Assembly (NCBI RefSeq): GCF_001683335.1
Contig: NZ_CP016201.1
Coordinates: 2,159,286 to 2,220,960 of the forward strand
Direction of reading: 5' to 3'
Length of the DNA stretch: 61,675 bases
Source: Selenomonas sp. oral taxon 126
Lineage (GTDB): Bacteria > Bacillota > Negativicutes > Selenomonadales > Selenomonadaceae
Position 1 is the stretch's first letter. The number at the start of each line of letters is the position of its first letter. The notes beneath the pieces were generated by a model. That model saw nothing but the letters and a program-made list of their open reading frames with translations, did not search any database and was not told where the DNA came from. A program made the position numbers and the translations under genes. Positions 7,821 to 16,516 of this stretch are shown piece by piece.

Positions 7821-9212
7821 ATGTCCAAAGTCGTCATGATACCAAAGGAGAATCCGCTCGGTGTCGCACCTGTTGGGGGACTGATTCAGAAGTTTGCTCT
7901 TCCTGCAATCATCAGTATGCTCGTCAATACGATTTACAACATCTCAGATCAGATTTTTATTGGTCATATGGTTGGAATGTTAGGAAATGCAGCGACAAAT
8001 GCTGCATTTCCCATTGTGATTCTGTCCACGGGATTGGCGCAGCTTGTGGGGATCGGAACAGCAGCAAATTTCAATATTTGCATCGGTGCAAAGGATAATG
8101 AAGCGGCAAGACGCTATGTGGGGACTGGTCTTATCATGTCGCTTATTCTTGGTATTGCTCTTGGCTGTTTTGTTTTCACGTTTCAGACGCCCATACTTCT
8201 CCTTTGTGGTGCAACGAAGAATGTTCTGCCGTTTGCGGAAAGCTATCTCGGAATCACTGCGCTCGGACTGCCTTTTTTGCTTTTCTTTACGGCAAATAAT
8301 ATGCTCGTTCGCGCGGATGGCAGCCCTGCCTATGCAATGCTCTGTATTGTCAGCGGCGCGGTGCTCAATATATTTCTGGATGCCCTCTTTATGATCGGGG
8401 TTGGGTGGGCGATTGAGGGTGCGGCACTCGCCACAGTCGTCGCCCAAATCATATCGTTTCTCATCTGCTTTCGCTATTTCTTCCGCTTCCGTGCTTTTAC
8501 AATAACGCGTCTTACGTTGTGAATACAAGCGCATGAGATGATTGGCATCGCTAAATTAGGTTTGTCGAACTTTCTGAATCAGATCATCATGATGGTCGTC
8601 AGTGTAGTCCTCAATAACACACTGACATATTATGGAGCTATGAGCATATATGGTGAGGATATCCCACTTGCCGTGGCGGGGATTTTGACGAAACTCAACA
8701 GTGTTCTAAATGCTTTTACGGTCGGTCTAGCGCAGGGGTGTCAGCCAATTTTCAGCTTCAATATGGGTGCGGGGGACTACGGACGCATCAAGGAGACATA
8801 TCGCAAAGCCCTCGTCACCGCATTTCTTTTGAGCGTTGCCATCTTTTTTGTCTTTCAGATCTTTCCCCGGCAGATCACGACTATTTTTGGCGGCGGATCG
8901 GAGCTTTACTTTGTATTTGCGGAGGAGTATCTACGGATCTATTTGATGATGGTCTGCATCAGCGGTGTGCAGCCGCTTACAATCAACTATTTCACGGCGG
9001 TCGGGAATGTGCGCACGGGACTCATGCTTTCACTCTCGCGGCAGGGATTGTTCCTCCTTCCGCTACTCGTTCTGTTGCCATGTCTCTTTGGTTTGGATGG
9101 CGTGCTCTACGCGGGACCCACCGCGGAAATTCTTGCATTTATCCTTGCAATGTCGACAATGTATCGGCATTGGCAGGAGTTGACCCATATGGAGCAAGAT
9201 GTTCTTACTTAG
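7821..9212 (+). pseudogene. MATE-family efflux transporter with an in-frame TGA (cargo 2)
   Basis: Two frame-matched halves (7821-8522 and 8523-9212) together give the usual length of about 460 residues. Half one has the MATE start (ENPLGVAPVGGLIQKFALPAIISMLVN) and six membrane helices; half two restarts AKLGLSNFLNQII and contains the second six-helix bundle with QGCQPIFSFNMGAG. They are joined by TTG TGA ATA, a single nonsense codon (8520-8522), with no frameshift. MATE proteins export cationic drugs or metabolites using Na+ or H+. ATG 7821 follows TAGGAG at good spacing. As written the transporter is split and probably dead. Confidence 0.85.
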
Positions 9213-9284
9213 GAGATTCACGGATAAAATGAAGTCTATCAGACTTGGTGCTGAATTTATTAGTGCCACACAAACTTACACAAC

Positions 9285-9330
9285 AGAGATCCCGCTCGCC
9301 CTACCTAGCGTTTGGAATCTCTTTTCTTTT
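9285..9330 (+). terminator. Terminator opening comM module 3
   Basis: AGAGAT (9285-9290) pairs with ATCTCT (9317-9322) and an inner CGCT/AGCG pair extends the stem; TTTTCTTTT follows. It is a diverged version of the hairpins at 7505 and 11138 with a changed inner stem that still pairs, which argues for selection on the structure. Confidence 0.75.
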
Positions 9331-9533
9331 GCAAAGAATCACTAGCAATCTTCCCCTCTCTTGTGTTATAATTCTCTTATATTTGAAACGTGGGAGGGAA
9401 GGCCGTTGTTTGCAAAGACCTATGGTGCGACGACCCTCGGGATAGACGGACGGATTATCGACGTTGAGGTGGATGTGTCACCGGGGCTGCCGAGTTTTGA
9501 ACTGGTCGGGCTTCCCGATACGTCGGTAAAGGA
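9331..9533 (+). repeat. comM 5' module, copy 3 (promoter plus 43 codons)
   Basis: Promoter with TATAAT at 9367-9372, GGAGG and TTG at 9406. comM identity reaches about codon 43 (PDTSVKE) and stops near 9533. Base differences from copies 2 and 4 (ACTAGCAATC, GTGTCACCG, CCGAGTTTTG giving a Gly-to-Ser change) show it is an independent allele. Confidence 0.88.
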
Positions 9534-9576
9534 ATTAACTATGTTCGTAAGAGCGTGGTATTATTTCTATAAATAA
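9406..9576 (+). pseudogene. Truncated comM leader, copy 3 (56 codons)
   Basis: comM residues to TSVKE, then LTMFVRAWYYFYK and TAA at 9574-9576, 11 bp before the next start codon. The non-comM tail begins in AT-rich sequence that belongs to the cargo side of the junction. Confidence 0.75.
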
Positions 9577-9587
9577 CGAACATCCTA

Positions 9588-10994
9588 ATGATAGAGACCG
9601 AAGGAGCTGTTTGTTTGATTTTGAATCAGCTGAAAGTTTTTTTTGATTTGCGCGGCGACACTGCATCGATCCAGGAAATTACAGAGCGAATCAACGCCGG
9701 CGTGCGATTCAGGGGAACGAATCTCAGTGTTCTGATCCTGGCGATCTTTATCGCCTCCATTGGGCTCAATATGAACAGCACGGCGGTCATCATCGGTGCG
9801 ATGCTGATCTCTCCGCTGATGGGGTCGATCCTTGGAATTGGCTATGGGCTTGCCCGTTATGACAGCACATACATTCGTTCCAGTGCAGGAAGTCTGCTCG
9901 CCCAAGTGATCATTTCGGTTGCCACATCGACGCTTTATTTTTCCCTCACACCGATCGATGGCCCTTCGTCGGAACTGCTTGCACGAACATCGCCGACCAT
10001 CTGGGACGTTTTGATTGCTGTCTTTGGCGGCTTGGCAGGAATCATCGGCGTAACACGCAAAGAGGGCGGGAATGTCATCCCTGGTGTTGCGATTGCAACA
10101 GCTCTGATGCCTCCTCTCTGCACCGCAGGATATGGCATTGCTACGGGCGTTATGGCGTACACCGTGGGTGCACTCTACCTGTTCTTTATCAACAGCTTCT
10201 TTATCTGTCTGACGGCGTTCATCGTCCTGAAAATCATTGACATTCCCTCAAAGATAGAGCGCAACTCCGTGGAATTTTCAAGACAGAAACGCTACCTGAT
10301 GGCCTTTGCAGTGCTTGTCACGCTGCCCAGCTGTTTCTTTGCGTATCAAAGCGTGCAGGAAAATCTGGAGAACGAGCAGGCGAAGATTTATATCGAGGAG
10401 AATTTCAAAGCACCACCTCGTCTGGCAATCTCCTATACTTTGGATAACGAGAAGAAAATGCTGACAGTGTTTACGATTGCCGGAATATCGGAGGATGATT
10501 TGACGGTATTGACAGAGAAACTGCATGAAAAGGCACATCTTAGACCGTTCCGGTTGGAGGTGTTTTCTGCGGAAACGGTGGAAGAGAGAGAAAAGATGGA
10601 GGCGATGATCGATCAGAGACTCAGCGAGGTCGAAAAAAGTGCCATTCCCTCTATGCAGGAGCAGCAGACTGTGACCGCACTCAAGTCTGCCCGCGAGGAA
10701 AGCGAGAAGCAGGGAGCTTACATATTGGTTTGGAATCGTGAGGCTCGTATCGTATTTCCGCAAATCTCCCGCATCGCTGTCGGGAGTGTACGCGCACCTT
10801 CCGGGACTGGGGATAAATCGGCTGCTCTGAGTGAAACGCAAATTGCGTTCATATATCTGCAATCGGATATGGACGAAGCGTCGCGTGCTCGCTTGACCGA
10901 ATGGATTTCGGACAAAGCAAAGAACCGTGTAGAGGTGCACTTCCTTCCTGAAGTCCCGGCAACAAATGAAAACAAAGGAGGAACTGTATCTTAG
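9588..10994 (+). CDS. DUF389 hydrophobic-domain membrane protein (cargo 3)
   Basis: A 468-residue member of the DUF389/TIGR00341 group: FRGTNLSVLILAIFIASIGLNMNSTAVIIGAMLISPLMGSI-type text at residues 43-85 is the family signature, followed by further membrane helices to about residue 250 and a soluble C-terminal domain. Family members are inner-membrane proteins of unknown biochemical role. The ATG at 9588 has no strong ribosome site; a TTG at 9615 is an alternative. It is the single cargo of comM module 3, read from that promoter copy. Confidence 0.85.
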   Translation: MIETEGAVCLILNQLKVFFDLRGDTASIQEITERINAGVRFRGTNLSVLILAIFIASIGLNMNSTAVIIGAMLISPLMGSILGIGYGLARYDSTYIRSSAGSLLAQVIISVATSTLYFSLTPIDGPSSELLARTSPTIWDVLIAVFGGLAGIIGVTRKEGGNVIPGVAIATALMPPLCTAGYGIATGVMAYTVGALYLFFINSFFICLTAFIVLKIIDIPSKIERNSVEFSRQKRYLMAFAVLVTLPSCFFAYQSVQENLENEQAKIYIEENFKAPPRLAISYTLDNEKKMLTVFTIAGISEDDLTVLTEKLHEKAHLRPFRLEVFSAETVEEREKMEAMIDQRLSEVEKSAIPSMQEQQTVTALKSAREESEKQGAYILVWNREARIVFPQISRIAVGSVRAPSGTGDKSAALSETQIAFIYLQSDMDEASRARLTEWISDKAKNRVEVHFLPEVPATNENKGGTVS

Positions 10995-11137
10995 GACGGA
11001 GTCCACATATCGTGAAAAAACATGAAACTACATAATCATTCAGATTGTGTCATTCTGTGCGTCTTTCATTAGAGGCTCTTCATAGAGAAGGAGTGCATCT
11101 TTTTCCAGATAAGCTACCAAGCTTATAACACACAACA

Positions 11138-11183
11138 AGAGATTCCACTTGTCACACTTGATGCTTGGAATCTCTTTTCTTTT
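11138..11183 (+). terminator. Terminator opening comM module 4
   Basis: AGAGATTCCA (11138-11147) and TGGAATCTCT (11166-11175) form a perfect 10-bp stem followed by TTTCTTTT. The 140 bp between the DUF389 stop and this hairpin hold no gene that I can support. Confidence 0.85.
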
Positions 11184-11258
11184 GCAAAGAATCATTAGCC
11201 ATCTTCCCCTCTTTTGTGTTATAATTTTCTTATATTTGAAACATGGGAGGGAAGGCCG
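11184..11258 (+). promoter_or_regulatory. comM promoter, copy 4
   Basis: GCAAAGAATCATTAGCC, then the extended -10 TGTTATAAT (TATAAT 11220-11225), GGGAGG and the TTG start at 11259. No good -35 lies 17 bp upstream, so recognition probably rests on the extended -10. The same block occurs at 6671, 7551 and 9331. Confidence 0.7.
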
Positions 11259-12356
11259 TTGTTTGCAAAGACTTATGGTGCGACGACCCTCGGGATTGAC
11301 GGACGGATTATCGACGTTGAGGTGGATGTATCGCCGGGGCTGCCGGGCTTTGAACTGGTGGGGCTTCCCGATACGTCGGTGAAGGAGTCGAAGGAGCGCG
11401 TGCGCACTGCGATTCGCAACTCCGGCATTCAGCTGCGGCAGGAACGGGTGACGGTGAATCTTGCGCCCGCCGATGTGCGAAAGGACAGTTCGGGGCTTGA
11501 TCTGCCGATTGCGGTTGGTCTCCTTGCATCCTACGGTATGGTTCCCGAGGCGGCAGTGCAGGGCGCACTGTTCTCGGCAGAGCTTTCCCTCGATGGGAAC
11601 TGCCGACCGATCAGCGGCATTCTCCCGATGGCAATCACGGCGCGGGAACACGGATTAACGGAGTTCTACGTTGCTCCCTCCAATGCAGACGAGGCACTCC
11701 TCATTGATGGACTGAAGGTCTATGCGGTCGAGAATCTGGGGCAGTTGGTACGCCATCTGACGGGAACGGAAACGCTGACCCCCGCCGCGCAAAAACAAAT
11801 CAAAGACACAAAAGACAATGCCTTTACCGATGACTTTGCGGATGTGCAGGGACAGTATCAGGCGAAGCGTGCGCTTGAGATTGCAGCGGCGGGTGGGCAT
11901 AATGTCCTGATGGTCGGCGTACCCGGCTCGGGAAAGACGATGCTGGCACGTCGGATGCCTTCGATTCTGCCGGAGCTGACAAAGGAAGAAGCCATCGAGA
12001 TCACGAAGATATACAGCATCTCGGGGCTGCTCGGCAAGGATACGGGGCTTTTGACCACGCGTCCCTTCCGCAGTCCGCATCATACCTCCTCGACGGTGGC
12101 GATGATCGGCGGCGGGAGCATTCCGCGTCCGGGTGAGGTGACGCTTGCCCATCACGGCGTGCTCTTTCTTGATGAGCTGCCGGAGTTCAGCAAGAAGACG
12201 CTTGAGGTGCTGCGTGAGCCGATCGAGGATCGTCAGATTACGGTGTCGCGTGCGAACGCGACGCTGACCTTTCCCTCTAGTATCATTTTGGTAGCGGCAA
12301 TGAACGAAGTAACGTCGATAACGATACAATATGAGGATAAACAGGTAGCTATTTAA
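11259..12356 (+). pseudogene. comM: comM (YifB-type AAA+ helicase), truncated at the 3' end
   Basis: ComM is a hexameric Mg-chelatase-like AAA+ helicase that promotes branch migration during natural transformation. This longest copy encodes 365 residues: the N-terminal Lon-like/ChlI domain ([13 protein letters not shown] to about residue 170), Walker [15 protein letters not shown] near residue 217 and Walker [11 protein letters not shown]. It matches ComM to VAAMN (about 12305) and then changes to [12 protein letters not shown] and a stop, so the last 150 or so residues, including the rest of the ATPase and the C-terminal domain of a normal 500-residue protein, are missing. Start is TTG with GGGAGG; an upstream ATG in frame (11244) overlaps the ribosome site and is unlikely. 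Confidence 0.88.
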
Positions 12357-12533
12357 AAATTGTGACTATCAGTTATTCTTAAAAATTATTCTTTGATATG
12401 GGCGGTAGCACGCATGTTTTTGCTACTTCCCTATATTATTATTGACAGAAAGACAAAAGGATATGTCGTATTTTTGTCATGGTTTTCTATACAATATGTT
12501 ATATAGTATAATCTAAGCGTATTAGAGGATGTT

Positions 12534-14759
12534 ATGTGGGAGAGGAAAGAAATTATGTCGAAGAAATCACGATCCTGTGATAGCTGGAAAAGAAAGTATG
12601 AGGTGATATCAGAGGAAAAACAAGAAGGAGGAAATGGTTTCGTTTATTTTGTTAGGAAGGATGGAGAAGAATATGCGCTTAAACAACTCAAAGAGAAATA
12701 TATTCGCAGTGATAAAGAGAAGAGAAAGCGATTTATAGTGGAAATTCAAACGGTGAAAAGAGTTTCTGGGTATATCACTGGAATATTACCTATCTTCGAT
12801 GATTCTCCTTCGGAATACTGGTATGTTATGCCTCGTGCACAGCCAATCATGAACAAAATTAAACAGGACCTATGTGATATCAATAAAATTACAGAGTTTG
12901 TTCTGGAATTGTCAGATTCGTTGGTGCAGCTACATGATAAAAGAATTTTTCATCGCGATATTAAGCCGTCAAACATATATTTTTATAAGGAGAGAGCATG
13001 TCTTTCTGATTTTGGTTTGGTTGATTGCTCCGAACAGGATGAACGATTTACAAAGTCTGACAAGGGGTTGGGTGCCATCTTCACGATTGCTCCTGAAATG
13101 AAGCGGAATCCAAAGGTAGCGGATGGAGGAAAGGCAGATGTGTTCTCACTCGCAAAAACATTTTGGATGTTCTTGACAGGTGATGAACGTGGTTTTGACG
13201 GTCCATATGATCGTGTCGATAATACACAGGCGTTGTCAAAACATGAACAGTATAAGAATATACATTTGGTAGAACTTGAGGAACTTCTTCGTGATGCAAC
13301 TGATAATGCACCGGAACATCGACCGAACATGAAAGAATTTCATGAGCGACTTGTTGAGTGGAGGAGGATTCAAAAAGATGATGTGAAGTCTCAAGATAGT
13401 GAATGGAATTTTTTGTCGCACCTATTGTTTGGACAAAATATTGCATCTTCTGCCATATGGGCAGGGGCTGAAACTATCATGAATGTACTGAATGAGCTTG
13501 CAAGGCTGCCCGTATTTAACCATATGTTTCTGCCGACAAATGGAGGAATGGACTTTTTTCAAGCAGAACTTGCTGGGGAGAAAGGGTGTCTTTATCTTTA
13601 TACAGATCTTTTTCAATGTTATGTTGTGAAGCCCAAAGCCTTGTATTTTGAAGGATTTGGAATAGACTACCGTTGGAACTATTTCATGTTGGAACTAGAG
13701 GAATTGGAACCAATTCTCACAACGGATAAAGATCAGCTTAGTGAGTACTTGGTGGAAGATACACCCGGACATTATGTATCAGCACAGAATGCACCTTATA
13801 AAGTTTATGATTATGATAGTGGTGAAAAACTACCAGAGGGCTTTCGTGTTGTAATGCGCTATCTCAGAGGGAAGTTTTTAATCACAGAAAAATACGGACC
13901 TTATAATGGCATTACCGGAGTCTATGATGCGCGTCACAATATGTGCGAAACCTGGAAATTTCGAGAGTATATATCAAAGCTTCTAACCGTCACAAATGCT
14001 GTAAAACAACTGGGGATAGAAGAAGATCAAGTTCTGCATCAATTTAATGCTAATCCATTTACCCCTCCTATGGAAAATCTTCCATCTACTTCAAGGAAAA
14101 CGATGAAGGAATATATTGAGAAATCTGTGAAAAAATGGGATTTTAGCGGAGGGCTTAGAATGGATGAGCCATGCGGTAAGATTAGCGTAATCTTTCAGTT
14201 GAACGAATACAAGCTTTGTCGAGATGGTTTCTTTCACCAGAATCCTACTCCCTCAGATGTCTATCATCTTTTTTGCCGCTCTCGTATGGAAGAGCTGCAT
14301 ACATATATGCTAGATTATATTCGTCATCATTATGGTAGGACAGAATACGATATGAAAGATTTCACTGATCCGTATATAGAAGTGCATATTGATTATCGAG
14401 AAAATCCTACACATCTTTTTGACGAGGAAGAGATTCGGGTATTGATGAAAGAGGCAGATGACCGCAAGAACAATGTACTTGTCATTGATGAAGAGGGGTA
14501 TGCACATATCCTGACTGACTTACGGCAGGAATGCTGGTATCCTGTTCATCAGGAGGCATGGTTTGCAGGAAATGTTTATGTAGGAAAATACTCTGAGCTC
14601 TTAGATGTAAAGCGTTCCTATGAAAATTTACTATATGGTTGGCTTGAATACCTAAAAAACAGGACTCCTGTTTTTGCAGATGAGCAGTTATCATATGGAA
14701 GACTGACGGTTTTAGAATGTTTGGATGAGATCAGGTCCTTTTATAAGGAAAGCCCTTGA
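12534..14759 (+). CDS. Serine/threonine protein kinase with large unknown C-terminal region
   Basis: 741 residues. The kinase domain fills residues 20-290: a Gly-rich loop variant (EGGNGFVYFV), YALKQLK with the ATP-binding Lys, HRDIKPSN catalytic loop, SDFGLVD for metal binding and an APE-like IAPEMKR. All catalytic residues are present. No membrane segment, PASTA or FHA domain is seen; the last 440 residues are not recognised. Soluble kinases of this kind occur in bacterial defence and toxin systems (family knowledge), and its position beside the RM and ABC-3C systems fits that, but no substrate can be named. Two starts are possible: ATG 12534 (AGAGG, 5-base gap) or 12555 (AGAGGAAAG). Base composition is AT-richer than the comM modules, suggesting separate acquisition. 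Confidence 0.82.
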   Translation: MWERKEIMSKKSRSCDSWKRKYEVISEEKQEGGNGFVYFVRKDGEEYALKQLKEKYIRSDKEKRKRFIVEIQTVKRVSGYITGILPIFDDSPSEYWYVMPRAQPIMNKIKQDLCDINKITEFVLELSDSLVQLHDKRIFHRDIKPSNIYFYKERACLSDFGLVDCSEQDERFTKSDKGLGAIFTIAPEMKRNPKVADGGKADVFSLAKTFWMFLTGDERGFDGPYDRVDNTQALSKHEQYKNIHLVELEELLRDATDNAPEHRPNMKEFHERLVEWRRIQKDDVKSQDSEWNFLSHLLFGQNIASSAIWAGAETIMNVLNELARLPVFNHMFLPTNGGMDFFQAELAGEKGCLYLYTDLFQCYVVKPKALYFEGFGIDYRWNYFMLELEELEPILTTDKDQLSEYLVEDTPGHYVSAQNAPYKVYDYDSGEKLPEGFRVVMRYLRGKFLITEKYGPYNGITGVYDARHNMCETWKFREYISKLLTVTNAVKQLGIEEDQVLHQFNANPFTPPMENLPSTSRKTMKEYIEKSVKKWDFSGGLRMDEPCGKISVIFQLNEYKLCRDGFFHQNPTPSDVYHLFCRSRMEELHTYMLDYIRHHYGRTEYDMKDFTDPYIEVHIDYRENPTHLFDEEEIRVLMKEADDRKNNVLVIDEEGYAHILTDLRQECWYPVHQEAWFAGNVYVGKYSELLDVKRSYENLLYGWLEYLKNRTPVFADEQLSYGRLTVLECLDEIRSFYKESP

Positions 14760-14844
14760 GAAACGCCTTCCTTTATCCTGATGGAAATGGTGCTCGTGAT
14801 ATTGTCAAGATCAGTTGACAAATTCCCCACAAGGAAATGAAATC

Positions 14845-15753
14845 TTAAGAAGCTACGTCCAGGGAATCATAGAACTGTTGGCGTTTCACCATCGGAGGAA
14901 GTCCGCCGTTTGCGGAACAGATCCGGCGGTTGTTCCAATAGCTCATGAAGTAACGCCAAATCAGAACCTTCAACTCTTGTGTTGTCATCTTCTTTGTGTC
15001 ATAGCGTCCATAGAGAAGCTCCGACTTCATGCGTGCCCACATACTCTCACAACGCGCGTTATCATGACAGCGTCCACCGGCACTATTCATACTTTGTCGA
15101 ATCCCATAGTGTTGGATTGCCTCCCGATACAGCTGACTTGTGTACTGGCTGCCGCGATCCGAGTGCAGGATTGCGCCCCTTAGCATCGGGTAGGAAATCA
15201 TGGCGTTATCAAGCATCTGCACACACAGAGAAGCCCTCATATTCGTATCCATAGAAAGTCCGAGCACGCCGGCGTCATAGCAGTCAAAGAGTGCTGAAAC
15301 ATAGAGTTTTCCATCACACGCAGGAATCTCTGTCATGTCAGTGACACACCTAGAAAGCGGTGTGTCGGCATGAAAATCACGGTGCAGGAGATCCTCCGAC
15401 ATCTATGCCTGCCGATCTGCTTTTGTGATACCGTTCGACTTATGATTGGGACGATGGCTAAGTCCGATTTCTTCTATGACGCGGTAAACCGTTCGCTCGC
15501 TCGGGATATGGACGCCTTCCGGCTGCTTGATTTTGAGTGCTTGCCACATGCGGATTCTTCCGTAGGTGCCATTGCATTCATCCTCCGCATGAATCTGCAT
15601 CATGGCATCGGCTAGCGCCTGATATTTCCACGGACGATCTTTGTTTGACAAGTACTGATAGAATCCCTGCCTCGTGACATCGAGAATCTTGCAATAGAAG
15701 CTGATGTTTCCTTTGATTGCGCCATCTGAAGTCTTGAGCGCGATGAATTTCAT
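14845..15753 (-). pseudogene. IS3 orfB transposase, interrupted by an in-frame TAG
   Basis: The frame from 15753 starts MKFIALKTSDGAIKG with the HTH_21 region (DECNGTYGRIRM), runs to KADRQA, meets TAG at 15403-15405 and continues in the same frame as MSEDLLHRDFHADTPLSR with the complete DDE core (TDMTEIP, HSDRGSQYTS, NARCESMWARMKSE). One C-to-T change (CAG to TAG) explains it. Overlaps orfA by 4 bases in a different frame, as expected for programmed -1 frameshifting in IS3 elements. Confidence 0.85.
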
Positions 15754-16088
15754 GCGTTCGTTTTTGTTGACTTCAGACGACTGACGGCGAAAAAAGCGCT
15801 TGCTTCTTCCAGAAAGTCGTTCTCTTTCTTTAGTCGCCGAATCTCTTTATCCTGCGCTTTGAGTCGTGCACGGAGCTGGGTGATTTCTTCATGCAGGGAC
15901 ATGGCGCTCGTGGGTGTTTGTGTACCGTGTCCAAGATCAAGATATCCCATACGGTGGGCACGGCTCCACGTGTACATGGTGTTTTTTGAAATCCCCAATT
16001 CACTAGCAGCCTTCGCCTGATCGATTTCTTGGGCGAGTTTTACTGCTTGAACTTTGAACTCGTGATCATATTGCTTGTTTGTTGCCAT
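15750..16088 (-). CDS. IS3 orfA (transposase DNA-binding subunit)
   Basis: 112 residues starting MATNKQYDHEFKVQAVKLAQE, with the HTH_Tnp_1 helix-turn-helix (AASELGISKNTMYTWSR) and a leucine-zipper-like coiled coil (EEITQLRARLKAQDKEIRRLKKENDFLEEA is the heptad region). OrfA binds the terminal repeats and multimerises with the OrfAB fusion. Intact, but its partner orfB carries a stop. Confidence 0.88.
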   Translation of the reverse strand: MATNKQYDHEFKVQAVKLAQEIDQAKAASELGISKNTMYTWSRAHRMGYLDLGHGTQTPTSAMSLHEEITQLRARLKAQDKEIRRLKKENDFLEEASAFFAVSRLKSTKTNA

Positions 16089-16240
16089 TTTGACCTCTCC
16101 TTCTCATCGTTCATTATACATCTATTCCTTGCGAAGAAGTTGTCAACTTTATTTATACAACATCAGATTGCTTTTTGGTGTTCTGCTTTTCATAGTCACA
16201 CCAATTCGTACAAAAACCATATATATTCATATAAAAAACG

Positions 16241-16269
16241 TTGAAAAGCAGGTTTGATAATGCTATACT
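16241..16269 (+). promoter_or_regulatory. Sigma-70-type promoter of the RM operon
   Basis: TTGAAA (16241-16246), a 17-bp spacer and TATACT (16264-16269), 40 bp upstream of the HTH gene and 90 bp from the right end of the IS3 element. It would drive the HTH protein and the methyltransferase. Confidence 0.7.
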
Positions 16270-16309
16270 GTTATGTGATGAGATATGGCACTTTACTTTG
16301 AGGTGAATC

Positions 16310-16516
16310 GTGAACGAAGATTACATGGACAAGTGGATCAGTATCGAAGAAGCCGCAGAATACCTTGGTGTTAACAAAGATACTGTTCGAAATTGGATAA
16401 AAAAGGACAGCGGAATACCCGCTAATAAAATCGGCAAGCAGTGGCGATTTAAACGATGTGAACTCGATGAATGGGTAAAGAGCGGAAAAAGCAGCTTTCA
16501 GGATGGTGTAGATTAA
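16310..16516 (+). CDS. Small helix-turn-helix protein, putative RM control/partner
   Basis: 68 residues: the excisionase/MerR-like HTH domain WISIEEAAEYLGVNKDTVRNWIKK followed by the wing KIGKQWRFKRCELDEW. GTG 16310 follows GAGGTGA closely; ATG 16325 is an alternative. Its stop and the ATG of the methyltransferase share one base (TAATG), so the two are translationally coupled. It is not a typical phage excisionase because no integrase is nearby; a control function for the methyltransferase or endonuclease, or help in target binding, is the simplest reading (inference). Confidence 0.75.
   Translation: MNEDYMDKWISIEEAAEYLGVNKDTVRNWIKKDSGIPANKIGKQWRFKRCELDEWVKSGKSSFQDGVD

Larger units (their letters stand above)
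14813..16148 (-). mobile_element. IS3-family insertion sequence
   Basis: Imperfect inverted repeats bound the element: the left end reads AGTTGACAAATTCCCCACAAGG from 14813 and the right end, read inward from 16148, AGTTGACAACTTCTTCGCAAGG. It holds minus-strand orfA and orfB. Length about 1.34 kb is normal. No clear 3-4 bp target duplication. It separates the kinase from the restriction-modification system. Confidence 0.85.

Noticed and set aside
665-9212. Recoding of UGA as an amino acid
   Set aside because: The stops in the transposase and MATE genes would fit read-through, but many intact genes in the window end in TGA and the third broken gene uses TAG; no selenocysteine-type hairpin was seen after either TGA.
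6667-12356. CRISPR-like or integron-like repeat array
   Set aside because: The repeats are hundreds of bases long, are coding at their 3' part, have variable ends and lack attC-like imperfect palindromes or an integrase.
12440-12470. Second promoter TTGACA for the kinase gene
   Set aside because: TTGACA at about 12443 has no acceptable -10 at 16-18 bp; TATAAT at about 12506 has no -35, so no promoter was called.
16310-16516. Phage excisionase
   Set aside because: The HTH resembles Xis proteins, but it is coupled to a methyltransferase gene and no integrase is adjacent.
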